Assembly: GCF_020966755.1 (NCBI RefSeq)
Contig: NZ_JAJKFT010000010.1
Span: forward strand, 1,824,720-1,888,719
Direction of reading: 5' to 3'
Source: Blastopirellula sediminis
Lineage (GTDB): Bacteria; Planctomycetota; Planctomycetia; Pirellulales; Pirellulaceae
DNA length: 64,000 bases
This document shows positions 42,765 through 52,395 of this stretch, piece by piece. Positions within the stretch are counted from its first letter, which is position 1. Each line of letters opens with the position of its first letter. A model generated the notes under the pieces. It did no database searches and was not told the DNA's origin. It worked only from the letters and a program-made list of their open reading frames with translations. The translations under genes and the position numbers were made by a program.

Positions 42765-43808
42765 ATGGCATCATCACCCGTACGTTTTGGCGTGATTGGA
42801 TTCGGCGCTTGGGGCAAGTGCCACGCCGCGGCGATCAACAACACCGCAGGCGCCGAAGTCGTCGCCGTCGCAGCGAAGTCGGAAAAGACTTGCGCCGAAG
42901 GTCGCGAACTTTATCCGAAAGCTTCGGTCTACGGCGACTATCGCCAACTGCTGGACCAGGACGATATCGACGTGGTCACCGTGGTGATCCCGAGCTATCT
43001 CCACTTCGAGGTCGCCAAGGCGGTATTGGAATCGGGGAAGCATCTGCTGTTGGAAAAGCCGATGTGCCTGACGATCGCCGATTGCCAGGCTCTCAATCAA
43101 CTGGCGCAGGAGAAGAATCTTCTGCTGGCGGTCGGGCACGAGTTGCGGCTTTCTTCCCTCTGGTCAAGAGTGAAGCAAGAGATCGACGCCGGCGCCATCG
43201 GTCAGCCGCAATATGCGTTGGTAGAGCTCTCTCGCAAACCGTATCGCCTGGGCGCTGACGGTTGGCGTTACGATATCGACCGCGTCGGAAACTGGATTCT
43301 GGAAGAGCCGATTCATTTCTTCGACTTGGCCCGTTGGTATTTGAGCTCGGCCGGCATGCCGACTTCGTTGTTCGCTACCGCCAACTCGCGTCAGGCGGGG
43401 CATCCCGAGCTGCAGGACAACTTCAGCGCGATCGTAAACTTTAAGGGGGGCGAATTTGCAGTCGTATCGCAGTCCCTTTCGATGTTTGAACATCACCAGA
43501 CCGCGAAAGTCGCTGGGACGGAAGGATCGCTCTGGGCGAGTTGGAGCGGCGCCATGGATCGGACGCGACATCCCAGCTTCTTCCTTAAGGCCTCCAGCGG
43601 CGAAACCGTTCGAGAAATCCCGATCGAAAAGATCACCGGCGAGATCTTTGAACTCGAGGATCAGGTTGCGATGTTGCGGGACGCCATCCGCGATGGCAAG
43701 CCGCTGTCGACGACGGCGGAAGACGGGATGTGGTCGGTGGCGATGTGTCTGGCCGCGCAGAAATCGGTCGAATCAGGACAACCGATCGCCATGAGCGACA
43801 TCCTCTAG
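42765..43808 (+). CDS. Cytoplasmic Gfo/Idh/MocA family oxidoreductase
   Basis: This 347-residue protein has no signal peptide. The Rossmann motif FGVIGFGAWGKCHAAAI is at residues 7-23, and the E-K-P motif is in LLLEKPMCLTIADCQAL near residue 93. The C-terminal domain has a conserved GNWILEEPIHFFDLARWYLS segment with the probable catalytic His. It resembles inositol or sugar dehydrogenases in layout. It sits 69 nt after the dioxygenase gene and 88 nt before the MFS gene on the same strand. A role in reducing or oxidising the sugar-like product of the dioxygenase is inferred. The substrate is unknown. Confidence 0.9.
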   Translation: MASSPVRFGVIGFGAWGKCHAAAINNTAGAEVVAVAAKSEKTCAEGRELYPKASVYGDYRQLLDQDDIDVVTVVIPSYLHFEVAKAVLESGKHLLLEKPMCLTIADCQALNQLAQEKNLLLAVGHELRLSSLWSRVKQEIDAGAIGQPQYALVELSRKPYRLGADGWRYDIDRVGNWILEEPIHFFDLARWYLSSAGMPTSLFATANSRQAGHPELQDNFSAIVNFKGGEFAVVSQSLSMFEHHQTAKVAGTEGSLWASWSGAMDRTRHPSFFLKASSGETVREIPIEKITGEIFELEDQVAMLRDAIRDGKPLSTTAEDGMWSVAMCLAAQKSVESGQPIAMSDIL

Positions 43809-43896
43809 TTCACCTTCTCCTTCCTTGTCTTCCTTCCTGCTAACTCGCTCGTCATTCCCCTTTTCTCCTCTCCCCCTTCGTAAGCGAAATGAAGCC

Positions 43897-45183
43897 ATGG
43901 ACTCTCCTTCTCCCGCGTCGCGACCATGGTATCACGAGGTAACGCGTTACCAATGGTTGGTCCTGATCATCGCTTCGGCTGGTTGGGTGTTTGATGTTTA
44001 TGAAGGGCAGATCTTCAACATCACTCGCAATCAGATGCTCAGCGATATCGTCCCCAACGCAGAGGCGAACGTGAAATGGTATGGGGACTTCTTCCTGGCG
44101 ATCTTCCTGTTCGGTGGAACCGTTGGAGGACTGCTGGCCGGCACGCTGGCTGATCGCTTCGGCCGGCGTCCGATCATGATCGCGACGATCCTGGCCTACT
44201 CCGTGTTTTCCGGTTTGACCTTTTTCGCTACGGAACTTTGGCACGTCGCCATTCTGCGATTCCTGGTCGCCGTCGGTGTTGGCGGAGAATGGGCGGTCGC
44301 CGCGAGTCTGGTGGCTGAGGTCTTTCCGCCAAAGGCGCGGGCCCAGGCCTCCGGCATCTTCCATTCGACCAGCATCCTGGGAACGTGGCTGGCGGCTCTC
44401 GCCGGCTTGGCGGTTGGAGTGAATTGGCAATACGCATACCTGGTCGGCATCTTGCCTGCCTTGTTGATCGTCTGGGTTCGTTCGGCGGTCCAAGAACCGG
44501 AACGTTGGCAAGAAAAGAAGGATGCGGCGAAGTCGTCCACGGGACCGGAAAAACTGGGAAGCTTTCGGCAATTGCTGTTGGCCAGTCCTTGGAGTTTTCG
44601 CGCATTCATGGGAATGGGCCTGGCTGCGGTTGGACTCGGAACGTTTTGGGCGGTGACCGTCTCTGGGCAAGATCTGATGCGCGAGTTGTTGCTACGGAAT
44701 GACGTCTCTCCAGAGGGAGCGTCGCAACAAGCGAAGTTCGCGTACGGCATCGTTCAAGCGGCGGGGGGCGGCATTGGGCTGCTTTCGTTCGGTCCGCTCG
44801 CTGCGAGATTCGGGCGCAAGCCGGCCTTCATTTTCTTTCAGCTCGCGGCGCTAGCGATCGTGCCGATCGTCTGCTATCTGCCGCAGACCTATTGGCAGCT
44901 TTTGTTCCTCTTGCCGTTCTTTGGTTTCTTCACGCTGGGGATTCATGCCGGCTACGCAATTTATTTTCCGGAACTGTTTCCGACGCACCTGCGCGCTACC
45001 GGGACCAGCTTTTGCTTTAACGGGGGAAGAGTCGTCGCCGTCCCGGTTCTGCTCACCGCCGGTACGCTGAAATCGGAGATCGATTTGCGACTCGCGGTCA
45101 GTTTACTGGCGCTCCTTTTCCTGGTGGGAGTGGTCATCATGTTGTTTTTGCCGGAAACTAAAGGGCAAGAATTGCCTGAGTAG
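43897..45183 (+). CDS. MFS transporter, sugar-acid/organic anion symporter type
   Basis: The ATG at 43897 was chosen because the first membrane helix (QWLVLIIASAGWVFDVYEGQ) then follows a short cytoplasmic N-terminus; the frame is open 24 codons further but that part is low in complexity. The 428-residue protein has about twelve membrane segments, motif A GTLADRFGRRP and its repeat GPLAARFGRKP in the second half. The VFDVYE segment in helix 1 recalls the D-x-x-D/E helix-1 motif of aromatic-acid and sialate symporters. It is probably the importer for the compound handled by the neighbouring dioxygenase and oxidoreductase. Confidence 0.85.
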   Translation: MDSPSPASRPWYHEVTRYQWLVLIIASAGWVFDVYEGQIFNITRNQMLSDIVPNAEANVKWYGDFFLAIFLFGGTVGGLLAGTLADRFGRRPIMIATILAYSVFSGLTFFATELWHVAILRFLVAVGVGGEWAVAASLVAEVFPPKARAQASGIFHSTSILGTWLAALAGLAVGVNWQYAYLVGILPALLIVWVRSAVQEPERWQEKKDAAKSSTGPEKLGSFRQLLLASPWSFRAFMGMGLAAVGLGTFWAVTVSGQDLMRELLLRNDVSPEGASQQAKFAYGIVQAAGGGIGLLSFGPLAARFGRKPAFIFFQLAALAIVPIVCYLPQTYWQLLFLLPFFGFFTLGIHAGYAIYFPELFPTHLRATGTSFCFNGGRVVAVPVLLTAGTLKSEIDLRLAVSLLALLFLVGVVIMLFLPETKGQELPE

Positions 45184-45202
45184 ATTCGCGTCCTGGAAAG
45201 AA

Positions 45203-45940
45203 TTGAATTTGATACTGTTGTTGATCCCCCTGGTTATCTTCCTCGCCGCGATCGTCCAGGGAACGATCGGCTTTGGCTATGCGATCGTTAGTCTTGCTCT
45301 CTTCTCTTACTTTCTTGACTTTCGCGAAGCCAACGTGATCATCGCCGTGAGCGTGTTGGCGCCTTTGGTTTCGGCCGTTTGGACCTACCGCGGCGAGCTC
45401 AAGATTCGGACGCTCGTCATCTGTCTGGTAGGGGCGATAGTCGGTCTGCCGGTCGGGCTCTATTTCTTCAGCGTCGTGAACGAGACGCTATTGATTCAAG
45501 CCACCGGCGCATTGATCTTTTTGCTCTCGGCCGAGGGGCTCTGGTCGATGCGTAAGGAAATCAAGATCGAAACGGAACGAGAAACTTTCTGGCTCTGGAG
45601 CTCGGTCGCCGGAGTCGCCAGCGGATTTCTGACCGGCGCCATCGGCATGGGAGGACCGCCGGTCGCCGCATTTGCAACGCGGCAACCCTGGTCGCCAAGG
45701 CAGATCAAAGTCTTTCTGTTGGCGTTCAGTTTTCTTACCGCCGTCCTGCGAGTCGGCGGTCTGGCGACAGCCGGTTGGCTCGACCTCTCCGTGCTGGGCT
45801 ATTGCCTACTAGCTATTCCCTTTGCACTTATTGGGATCTACGTCGGGCTCAAGGTTTCGCACAACATTGATGCCCGTGCGTTTCGCGCCCTGACGATGGG
45901 GACGCTTCTGCTGTTGTCGTTGGGGATGATCTTCCGCTAG
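45203..45940 (+). CDS. TauE/SafE-family exporter (sulfite/organosulfonate exporter type)
   Basis: This 245-residue membrane protein has about eight hydrophobic segments and the family repeat motifs AIVQGTIGFGYAIVSLAL at the N-terminus and TGAIGMGGPPVAAF in the middle. The start is a TTG at 45203 preceded by GGAAAG; it begins 19 nt after the MFS stop, so the two transporters are probably co-translated. TauE/SafE proteins export sulfite, sulfoacetate or related anions during sulfonate breakdown. Beside a TauD-family dioxygenase this suggests sulfite export, but many family members have no proven substrate. It converges with the ceramidase-like gene, whose stop codon overlaps this gene's end by 4 nt. 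Confidence 0.87.
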   Translation: MNLILLLIPLVIFLAAIVQGTIGFGYAIVSLALFSYFLDFREANVIIAVSVLAPLVSAVWTYRGELKIRTLVICLVGAIVGLPVGLYFFSVVNETLLIQATGALIFLLSAEGLWSMRKEIKIETERETFWLWSSVAGVASGFLTGAIGMGGPPVAAFATRQPWSPRQIKVFLLAFSFLTAVLRVGGLATAGWLDLSVLGYCLLAIPFALIGIYVGLKVSHNIDARAFRALTMGTLLLLSLGMIFR

Positions 45941-47337
45941 GCGAGGCTGGCCAGCATCGCTTTGGCCGCTTTCGTCAAATCGCGGCCGGTGTTGGGAGCG
46001 AAGTAGGGGCGATTGAGGATCTTCGGGCCGACGATCGCCGCGTAGTCGAGTTGCTTGTACGCGTTGGGATCGGTCACGTAGCCAACTTCATCGTCGGAGT
46101 ACCCCACGACGAGCGTATGCTCAAACGGCGACTGCTTGCGAATTTCGATTCCGTAGTAGCTATAGAGTTCAGTCGGTTGGAACAGCATGCCGATCGGTCC
46201 GAGCGCAATCGCCGACATCGGCGCGGTAAGTCCCTTGGGTTCGGCCGGCCAGTCTTTGGCCGCGGCGTACCAATCGGCGGCGAACGGCGGGTCGACCCAA
46301 ATCCCACTGCGGCAGGCGTCGGGATCGGTGCGATACGTTTCGACGTCTCGGGCGACCCGTTCATGATCAAACGGCATGATCACCTCGCCCCCGATCGCGT
46401 GAATTTCTCGCACCGGGACCGAGACCGCCGAGCTGAGCGCTGCTTTGATCGCGGCGTAAACGGCGTTGGCGGACTGATCGGGTGCGCCGATCCATCGTTT
46501 GCCGTCCCCGGGATTTACGTCGCCGGCATGTCCTTGCCAAAAGCCAGGCTCAACCCCTTCTGATTCCTTCACCATGTTCACGACCATGCCGACCCAGTCG
46601 GGACCGGACAAAGTGTCGGTGTAACAAACCGGGTGTGAGGAGAAGTGGTACCAGAGAATGTCGGGCTTTCCTCCGGTTCGCTGAAAACGCAGCGTTTGCA
46701 AGAGCGTATCGACCCAGCGCTCTTCGTCGGTCGCGTTCTGATCGAACTCGAGATCAGTTCGATGGTTGGGCGTCGTTCGATTGAAGTTCGCCCCTTTGGC
46801 TTGCGACTTACCTAGATAGAGCTCCGCCGGCGTCAGATCAGCGTGGGCCAATTTAATCGATTGCACGACGGCGTCGATGGTCTTGGCCAGGTAGTCTTCC
46901 GGGATTTTTCCCCATTGGCGAAGGTGGATGAATGACGGAGTCGAATGGGTGTGCGTCGCCGTGATGTGGACGTTCTGCGGCGGAATACCGAGCTCGCTGT
47001 GCACCCGCGCTTGCACCTTTTGCGTGAAGTCGGCGGAGACCGCCAAGACATCGAGCGAGACGAGCGCAACTTCCACGTCGCCGCAGCGCAGCGCGATCGC
47101 GCGGGAAGCAGTCGCCTGACGAACGTCGGTTGCGACCCGCGGATTGCCAGGCGGTCGGTGGAAGCCCCCCAGTTCGACGCCATTAGGAACGGTGGTGTCG
47201 ACAACCCCTTGTCCTGCCTGGAGATTTGGCGAAGTGGGGGAGGCGAACAAGGGAACGGCGTTGGCCGCGAGTCCCAGCGCTGCGCTGCTGCGAAGCGAGG
47301 TTTTTAAGAACGAGCGGCGATCGATGGGAAGGTTCAT
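45937..47337 (-). CDS. Neutral/alkaline ceramidase N-terminal domain protein, Tat-exported
   Basis: The ATG at 47337 gives 466 residues starting with a Tat signal (PIDRRSFLKTSLRSSAALG). The rest matches the N-terminal catalytic domain of neutral/alkaline ceramidases, with metal-binding HITATHTHSTPSF, an SHPVCY segment and GHAGDVNPGDG near the middle. The C-terminal immunoglobulin-like domain of true ceramidases is missing, as is usual for planctomycetal homologs. In that setting the enzyme may hydrolyse amides other than ceramide. The gene is divergent from the deacetylase/dehydrogenase fusion, with a 201-nt shared control region containing the conserved element. Confidence 0.85.
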   Translation of the reverse strand: MNLPIDRRSFLKTSLRSSAALGLAANAVPLFASPTSPNLQAGQGVVDTTVPNGVELGGFHRPPGNPRVATDVRQATASRAIALRCGDVEVALVSLDVLAVSADFTQKVQARVHSELGIPPQNVHITATHTHSTPSFIHLRQWGKIPEDYLAKTIDAVVQSIKLAHADLTPAELYLGKSQAKGANFNRTTPNHRTDLEFDQNATDEERWVDTLLQTLRFQRTGGKPDILWYHFSSHPVCYTDTLSGPDWVGMVVNMVKESEGVEPGFWQGHAGDVNPGDGKRWIGAPDQSANAVYAAIKAALSSAVSVPVREIHAIGGEVIMPFDHERVARDVETYRTDPDACRSGIWVDPPFAADWYAAAKDWPAEPKGLTAPMSAIALGPIGMLFQPTELYSYYGIEIRKQSPFEHTLVVGYSDDEVGYVTDPNAYKQLDYAAIVGPKILNRPYFAPNTGRDLTKAAKAMLASLA

Positions 47338-47387
47338 GGGCGTGCCTGGTTGGGAAGGGGTGCCGGAAGGGAAGGCGGAATTTGTTT

Positions 47388-47467
47388 GCAACGCGCCGTC
47401 GCCATTTCTATATTTGCAGGCGAAGTTTTATCTTATCGCAATTCCGGCCAAAGTTCACCAACGCCGC
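47388..47467. promoter_or_regulatory. Conserved non-coding element, copy B
   Basis: This is the counterpart of 27773-27852, about 65 of 80 identical without gaps. It lies 51 nt upstream of the ceramidase-like start (minus strand) and 71 nt upstream of the fusion gene start (plus strand). The flanking 57-nt block 47306-47362, covering the start of the ceramidase-like gene, also aligns to 27629-27685, but copy A has about 62 extra bases between the two blocks. Conservation outside coding sequence suggests a binding site or structured leader shared by both divergent units. Confidence 0.6.
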
Positions 47468-47538
47468 CTCCAGCGTCTTCGCGACCTACGAAGAAGACGC
47501 TTCCCGCCTCAAAATTACTCCGCGAAAGAGAGTCCGCC

Positions 47539-50500
47539 ATGTTGCGAATTCCAATGCTCGCTTCGTTGCTCTTATTCTTGACTTGTTGCCAGGCCAGCGC
47601 TGGCGACGCGAATCGACTGACTTACCTCGACGAGTTTTGCGATCCCTACTACGTCGGTCGCGATTTTCCGAAACTGACGACGCCGCAATGGATCGGCGAT
47701 GAGAAGGTCGAAGGGGTCGTCGTCTTGGCGATTGACGACTTGCGCGATACGGCGAAGTACGAAGCGTATTTGCGACCGATCATCGAGCGTCTGAAAGAAG
47801 TCGAGGGTACCGCCGGCGTCAGCATCATGACGAACTCGGTCGATCCAAGCGATCCGCTCCTACAGAAATGGCTAGAGGAAGGAGTCTCGCTCGACGCCCA
47901 TACGGCGACGCATCCTTGCCCCTGTCTTCAGGGAGGGGACTTTGAAGCGGGCAAGCGCTCGTACGAAGCCTGCGTCGACATGCTGTTTTCCATCCCGAAC
48001 AACCGACCGGTCGCGTTTCGTTTTCCTTGCATGGACTCGAAAAACACTCCCAGTCCGCGGATGATCGCCGAGGTGTTGGCGAGCGCCACCGCGGCAGGCA
48101 ATTTCCTGCAAATCGACTCTTCGGTCGTCATCGCGCATACGGCGGACGATCCGGCGCTCCCGCGTGAGTTGGTCACCGATGCCGACGGTCAGGGACGTTT
48201 TACCAAGTACATTCCCTTTCCCTCGTTTGTGAACAAGGTTGAAAACTACCCTTACCCGTACGTGATCGGCCGCAAGATCTGGGAGTTTCCGTGCACCATT
48301 CCGGACGATTGGCAAGGGTTCCATCTGCAGCAGCCTGGCAATCCAAAGACGGTGGAAGATTGGAAGGCGTCGATGGACGCCGCCGTTTTGAAGCAAGGTA
48401 CGGCTTCGTTCGTCTTTCATCCGCATGGCTGGATTCGAGCCGAGCAAATGGTCGAGATCGTCAATCATGCCGTGGAGCGATATGGAGATCGGGTCGCCTT
48501 CCTGCAGTTCTCGCAGTGTCTGGATCGGATGAATCAGCATCTATTGGCGGGGCAGCCGATCCGAGATGTGAAAGGAGGGGACAATGGCGTGCGGTTGCTC
48601 GATTTGAACGATGACGGATATATGGACGTCGTGATCGGCAACGATCAGTTGCAGTTGACTCGGATTTGGCGACCGGCTGAACGAACCTGGTTGGAAGTCG
48701 GCTTTCCCGTAAAGCTCGTAACGACCGCCGAAGATGGCACGCCGCGCAAAGAGCGGGTTCGATTCGGCATTCAGAACGGCGAGGTCATCGCATTGGCGGC
48801 CGATGAGTCAATCCGCTCGGCATGGCGTTTCCACAAAGACGCATGGACCGAAGAACCGGAACTGCTGCGCGGCTTGGAATTAGACGGGAAGCCGGTGCAG
48901 ATCGCTACGAGCGGGATTGATCAAGGCGTCCGATTTCGCGATCTCAACGAAGATGGGGATTGCGAGTTGATCGTTGGCTCGGAAAAGAAGCAGGCGATCT
49001 TTCAGTGGGATCGTCAACAGCGGACGTGGAAGCTGCTGCCGTTTGTGTTGCCCGATGATACGGAAATAACGTTTAGCGATGGATTGGACGCTGGACTCCG
49101 CTTTGTCGATGTGGATGAAGATGGATTCGATGACGTCGTTTTCTCGGACGAGATTCGTTTTTCGCTGAGCCTGTTCCAGTCGATGGAAAAGGGATGGTCG
49201 CGTCAGGTCTCGTCAGGAATGCGGAATGACGCCGGAGCGATTCCGATGATCTCGCGTCTGGGGAAAAACAACGGCGCCTGGTTTGCGGACAATTCGATTT
49301 GGATTCAGAACGAGGATACGGCGCGACTTCCCGACGGCGTTGACCGCATGTCGTTTGTCGAGATGCTTCGTCCCATCGACACGCAGCCGAAGTCGGCCGA
49401 GGCCTCGCGGAAGACGATCCGCGTGCAGCCGGGCTTTCGCGTCGATCAGGTCGCGGCCGAACCGCTGGTGATGGATCCGGTTTCGTTCGACTGGGGACCG
49501 GACGGAAAGTTCTGGGTGGTAGAAATGGCCGACTATCCGCTGGGCGTGGACGGCAAGCCGGGCGGTCGCGTCCGGTATTTACGCGACATCGACGGAGATG
49601 GAACCTACGACGAGTCGGTCCTCTTCTTGGAAGGGGTGAATTTTCCGAACGGAGTGATGGCCTGGGGGAAGGGAGTCATTGTCTCGGCGGCTCCAGAAAT
49701 CTTCTACGCGGAAGATACCGACGGAGATGGCGCAGCGGACAAGCGCGAGACGCTGTACGTCGGGTTCAGGGAAGGAAATCAACAGCATCGCGTCAATGGC
49801 TTTTGGCGTGGTCTCGACAATTGGATCTACGTCGCCAATGGCGATAGCGGCGGAACGATCCGATCGGAGAAAACAGGAAAGACGGTCGATATTCGGGGAC
49901 GTGATCTGCGGATTCGACCCGATACCGGCGAGATGGAGGCGGTTACCGGTCAAAGCCAATATGGCCGTTCACGGGACGACTGGGGAAATTGGTTCGGGTG
50001 CAACAACTCGCAGGCGGTTTTCCACTTTGTGACCAACGAACATTATTACCTGCGGAATCCGAGCGTCGCCGTCCAAAGGCCGATTCAGCATATCGCTTCG
50101 GTCAGCAATACGCCGATCTATCCTCGCAGTCGAATTCTGAGTCATTGGTCGGGTTATGTGCCGCCGGCTCCGGGAGAGCCAAGTCGCTTTACTTCCGCCA
50201 ATGGGATCTGCATTTACCGAGACGAGTTGTTTGGCCCCACGTTCCACAACACCGCTCTGGTCAGCGAGCCGATTCATAACCTGATTCATCGGCATCAATT
50301 GATTCCGCAGGGAGTAACTTTCACCGGCAGCCGTGCGGCGGGAGAGGAACGGAGCGAATTCGTCGCCTCGTCCGACTCGTGGTTCCGGCCTGCCGCAATT
50401 CGTACCGGTCCAAACGGCGGAATCTGGTTTGCCGATATGTATCGTTTGATTCTGGAGCATCCAGAGTGGATCGACGATGAAGAGGAAAAGCGAATGGATC

Positions 50501-52218
50501 TGCGCACCGGTCATGACAAGGGACGCATCTATCGCATCTTGCCGATTGCCGAGGCGCCTTCCGCGGTTCCACGATTGGATCAGTTGACCAATCAGGAATT
50601 GGCCGAACAATTGGCAAGCGTTAGCGGATGGCGTCGAGATATGGCGCAGCGGCTGCTGATCGAACGGAGCGCCAGCGATGAAGTTCCAGCGCTGGCGAAG
50701 ATGGCGCAAACGTCCGGCAGTCCGCAGGGACGGCTGCATGCGCTGTGCACCTTGGATGGTTTGAGCGCACTCGAAAGCGACGTCATCGCTACGGCCCTCT
50801 CCGATCCACATCCTGGGGTGCGACGCCACGCAATTCGTTTGGCCGAGTCGAAGCTTGACGCCGACCCATCGCTCCACGCGTCGTTTGCGGCGCTGATCAA
50901 CGAACCTGATCCGCTGGCCGCGCTCCAATTGGCCTATTCGCTGGGCGAGTGGCGCGGTTCGGCCTCCGGGCGTTTGCTGGGGCAATTGGCGATGGCGCAT
51001 CGCGATGAGCCGCAAATTGTCTCCGCAGCGCTGACTTCGCTGAATGCGGAAAACGTCTTGGCGGCCTACTCCGTGATTCTTGCGGCCAATGAAACCGCTG
51101 GTCCGTCGCTGGAGATCTTGTCGGAAGTGATGCGAGTTGGCGCGGGGCTGAAGCGGCCCGAAATTGCGGAAGCGATGGAGGTGGCTTTGTTGCAGGAAGG
51201 GGATTCGGCGGCGCCTGCGTGGAAGAGGACAGCTCTCGCACAGCTCCTTGGAGCGCTAAGAAAGAATGGAACAGCCTGGCAAGACTCGCTCAGCGCGGAT
51301 AGTCGCGCCAAATTGTCGGCGTTGCTGGATGCGGCCCGCGATCGGTTAGAAGATTTGAAAGCGACCGACGAAGAAACGCAAGTCGATATCAACCTGGTCC
51401 TGCAAGCGGCCGGGAATTCCGCAGATGACATTCACTTGGTTGCCACGCTGCTGGAGCCGCAAAATCGATCGAGCTTGCAGATTGCGGCGATCCAGGAGTT
51501 GGCGAAGGTCGAGTCGAACCTGGCTGCAGAAGAGTTGATCGCCGGCTGGTCAGGTTACACGCCGGCGGTTCGCCAGGAAGCGTTGGAGGCGATCTTGTCT
51601 CGCACCGCTTGGTGCACGAAGTTACTGGCCGAAATTCAGGCAGGGCGAATTCAGGCCTTCGATCTCGGCTCGGCTGCGCGGCAGCGTTTGACGGAACATC
51701 CTAACAAGGATGTCGCCGCTCTCGCCAAGGCTCAGCTGACGCAAGGTGCAACCTCGTCACGAGCCGAGGTGATGCAGCGATACGAATCAGCCTGGTTGGA
51801 GAAGACCGGAGACCTCCAGAAGGGACGCGAACTATTTGCTAAACATTGCAGTGCATGTCATCGCTTGGAAGGGAAAGGTTTTAGCGTGGGGCCCGATCTG
51901 ACCGGCCTGACGAACAAGTCCGCCGAATCGCTCGGCGCCGCGATTCTCGATCCAAATCGCGCCGTCGAGGACAAGTTCATCGAGTACGCGGCGCTGACCG
52001 ACGATGGACGCACCTTCAGCGGAATGCTCGCCGCGGAAAGCGGCACGAGCGTCACGCTACGCGGCCAGGAAGGGAAGGAACAAACCGTTTTGCGTGCGGA
52101 GATTGAGCAACTCCGCAGTACCAGTCGTTCCCTGATGCCAGAAGGTTTCGAGCAGGTCATGGACCCGCAAGCGCTGGCCGATTTGATTCGTTACGTCGCA
52201 GAGACGCCGGCGAAGTAG
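47539..52218 (+). CDS. Polysaccharide deacetylase-VCBS-PVC dehydrogenase-cytochrome c fusion
   Basis: The ATG at 47539 opens a 1559-residue protein with a signal peptide (MLRIPMLASLLLFLTCC). Residues ~55-330 form a NodB-like deacetylase: metal Asp in VLAIDDLRD (67-68), zinc H-x3-H as HTATH (121-125) and RFPCMDS for the R-x-P motif. Three FG-GAP/VCBS-like repeats follow (GVRLLDLNDDGYMDVVIG near 350 and two more near 460 and 520). Next come a PVC-type membrane-bound dehydrogenase propeller (~635-1010, from PGFRVDQVAAEPLV), a helical HEAT-like region, and a C-terminal PVC haem domain with CSACH (Cys1437-His1441). An exported redox enzyme acting on deacetylated sugar polymer is inferred. The fusion order is unusual. 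Confidence 0.88.
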   Translation: MLRIPMLASLLLFLTCCQASAGDANRLTYLDEFCDPYYVGRDFPKLTTPQWIGDEKVEGVVVLAIDDLRDTAKYEAYLRPIIERLKEVEGTAGVSIMTNSVDPSDPLLQKWLEEGVSLDAHTATHPCPCLQGGDFEAGKRSYEACVDMLFSIPNNRPVAFRFPCMDSKNTPSPRMIAEVLASATAAGNFLQIDSSVVIAHTADDPALPRELVTDADGQGRFTKYIPFPSFVNKVENYPYPYVIGRKIWEFPCTIPDDWQGFHLQQPGNPKTVEDWKASMDAAVLKQGTASFVFHPHGWIRAEQMVEIVNHAVERYGDRVAFLQFSQCLDRMNQHLLAGQPIRDVKGGDNGVRLLDLNDDGYMDVVIGNDQLQLTRIWRPAERTWLEVGFPVKLVTTAEDGTPRKERVRFGIQNGEVIALAADESIRSAWRFHKDAWTEEPELLRGLELDGKPVQIATSGIDQGVRFRDLNEDGDCELIVGSEKKQAIFQWDRQQRTWKLLPFVLPDDTEITFSDGLDAGLRFVDVDEDGFDDVVFSDEIRFSLSLFQSMEKGWSRQVSSGMRNDAGAIPMISRLGKNNGAWFADNSIWIQNEDTARLPDGVDRMSFVEMLRPIDTQPKSAEASRKTIRVQPGFRVDQVAAEPLVMDPVSFDWGPDGKFWVVEMADYPLGVDGKPGGRVRYLRDIDGDGTYDESVLFLEGVNFPNGVMAWGKGVIVSAAPEIFYAEDTDGDGAADKRETLYVGFREGNQQHRVNGFWRGLDNWIYVANGDSGGTIRSEKTGKTVDIRGRDLRIRPDTGEMEAVTGQSQYGRSRDDWGNWFGCNNSQAVFHFVTNEHYYLRNPSVAVQRPIQHIASVSNTPIYPRSRILSHWSGYVPPAPGEPSRFTSANGICIYRDELFGPTFHNTALVSEPIHNLIHRHQLIPQGVTFTGSRAAGEERSEFVASSDSWFRPAAIRTGPNGGIWFADMYRLILEHPEWIDDEEEKRMDLRTGHDKGRIYRILPIAEAPSAVPRLDQLTNQELAEQLASVSGWRRDMAQRLLIERSASDEVPALAKMAQTSGSPQGRLHALCTLDGLSALESDVIATALSDPHPGVRRHAIRLAESKLDADPSLHASFAALINEPDPLAALQLAYSLGEWRGSASGRLLGQLAMAHRDEPQIVSAALTSLNAENVLAAYSVILAANETAGPSLEILSEVMRVGAGLKRPEIAEAMEVALLQEGDSAAPAWKRTALAQLLGALRKNGTAWQDSLSADSRAKLSALLDAARDRLEDLKATDEETQVDINLVLQAAGNSADDIHLVATLLEPQNRSSLQIAAIQELAKVESNLAAEELIAGWSGYTPAVRQEALEAILSRTAWCTKLLAEIQAGRIQAFDLGSAARQRLTEHPNKDVAALAKAQLTQGATSSRAEVMQRYESAWLEKTGDLQKGRELFAKHCSACHRLEGKGFSVGPDLTGLTNKSAESLGAAILDPNRAVEDKFIEYAALTDDGRTFSGMLAAESGTSVTLRGQEGKEQTVLRAEIEQLRSTSRSLMPEGFEQVMDPQALADLIRYVAETPAK

Positions 52219-52395
52219 TCAAACGGAAGTCTCTGAATTCGCCGAAAAGGAGTCGTTAGCTTGTCGACGGAAGCGGCGATCTGCTATTCTCCAGGTCTGG
52301 ATGCGTGCGGGGGACGCTCGTCGCTTTGTCGATGAGTCGGGCTGTCAGCAACCCCGCGCAATCTCATCTTGGCAGGGCGAAAGGAACGCGAACGT

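Noticed and set aside
47350-47538. Upstream start for the deacetylase/dehydrogenase fusion
   Set aside because: The extension covers the conserved non-coding element, and the signal peptide begins at the ATG at 47539.
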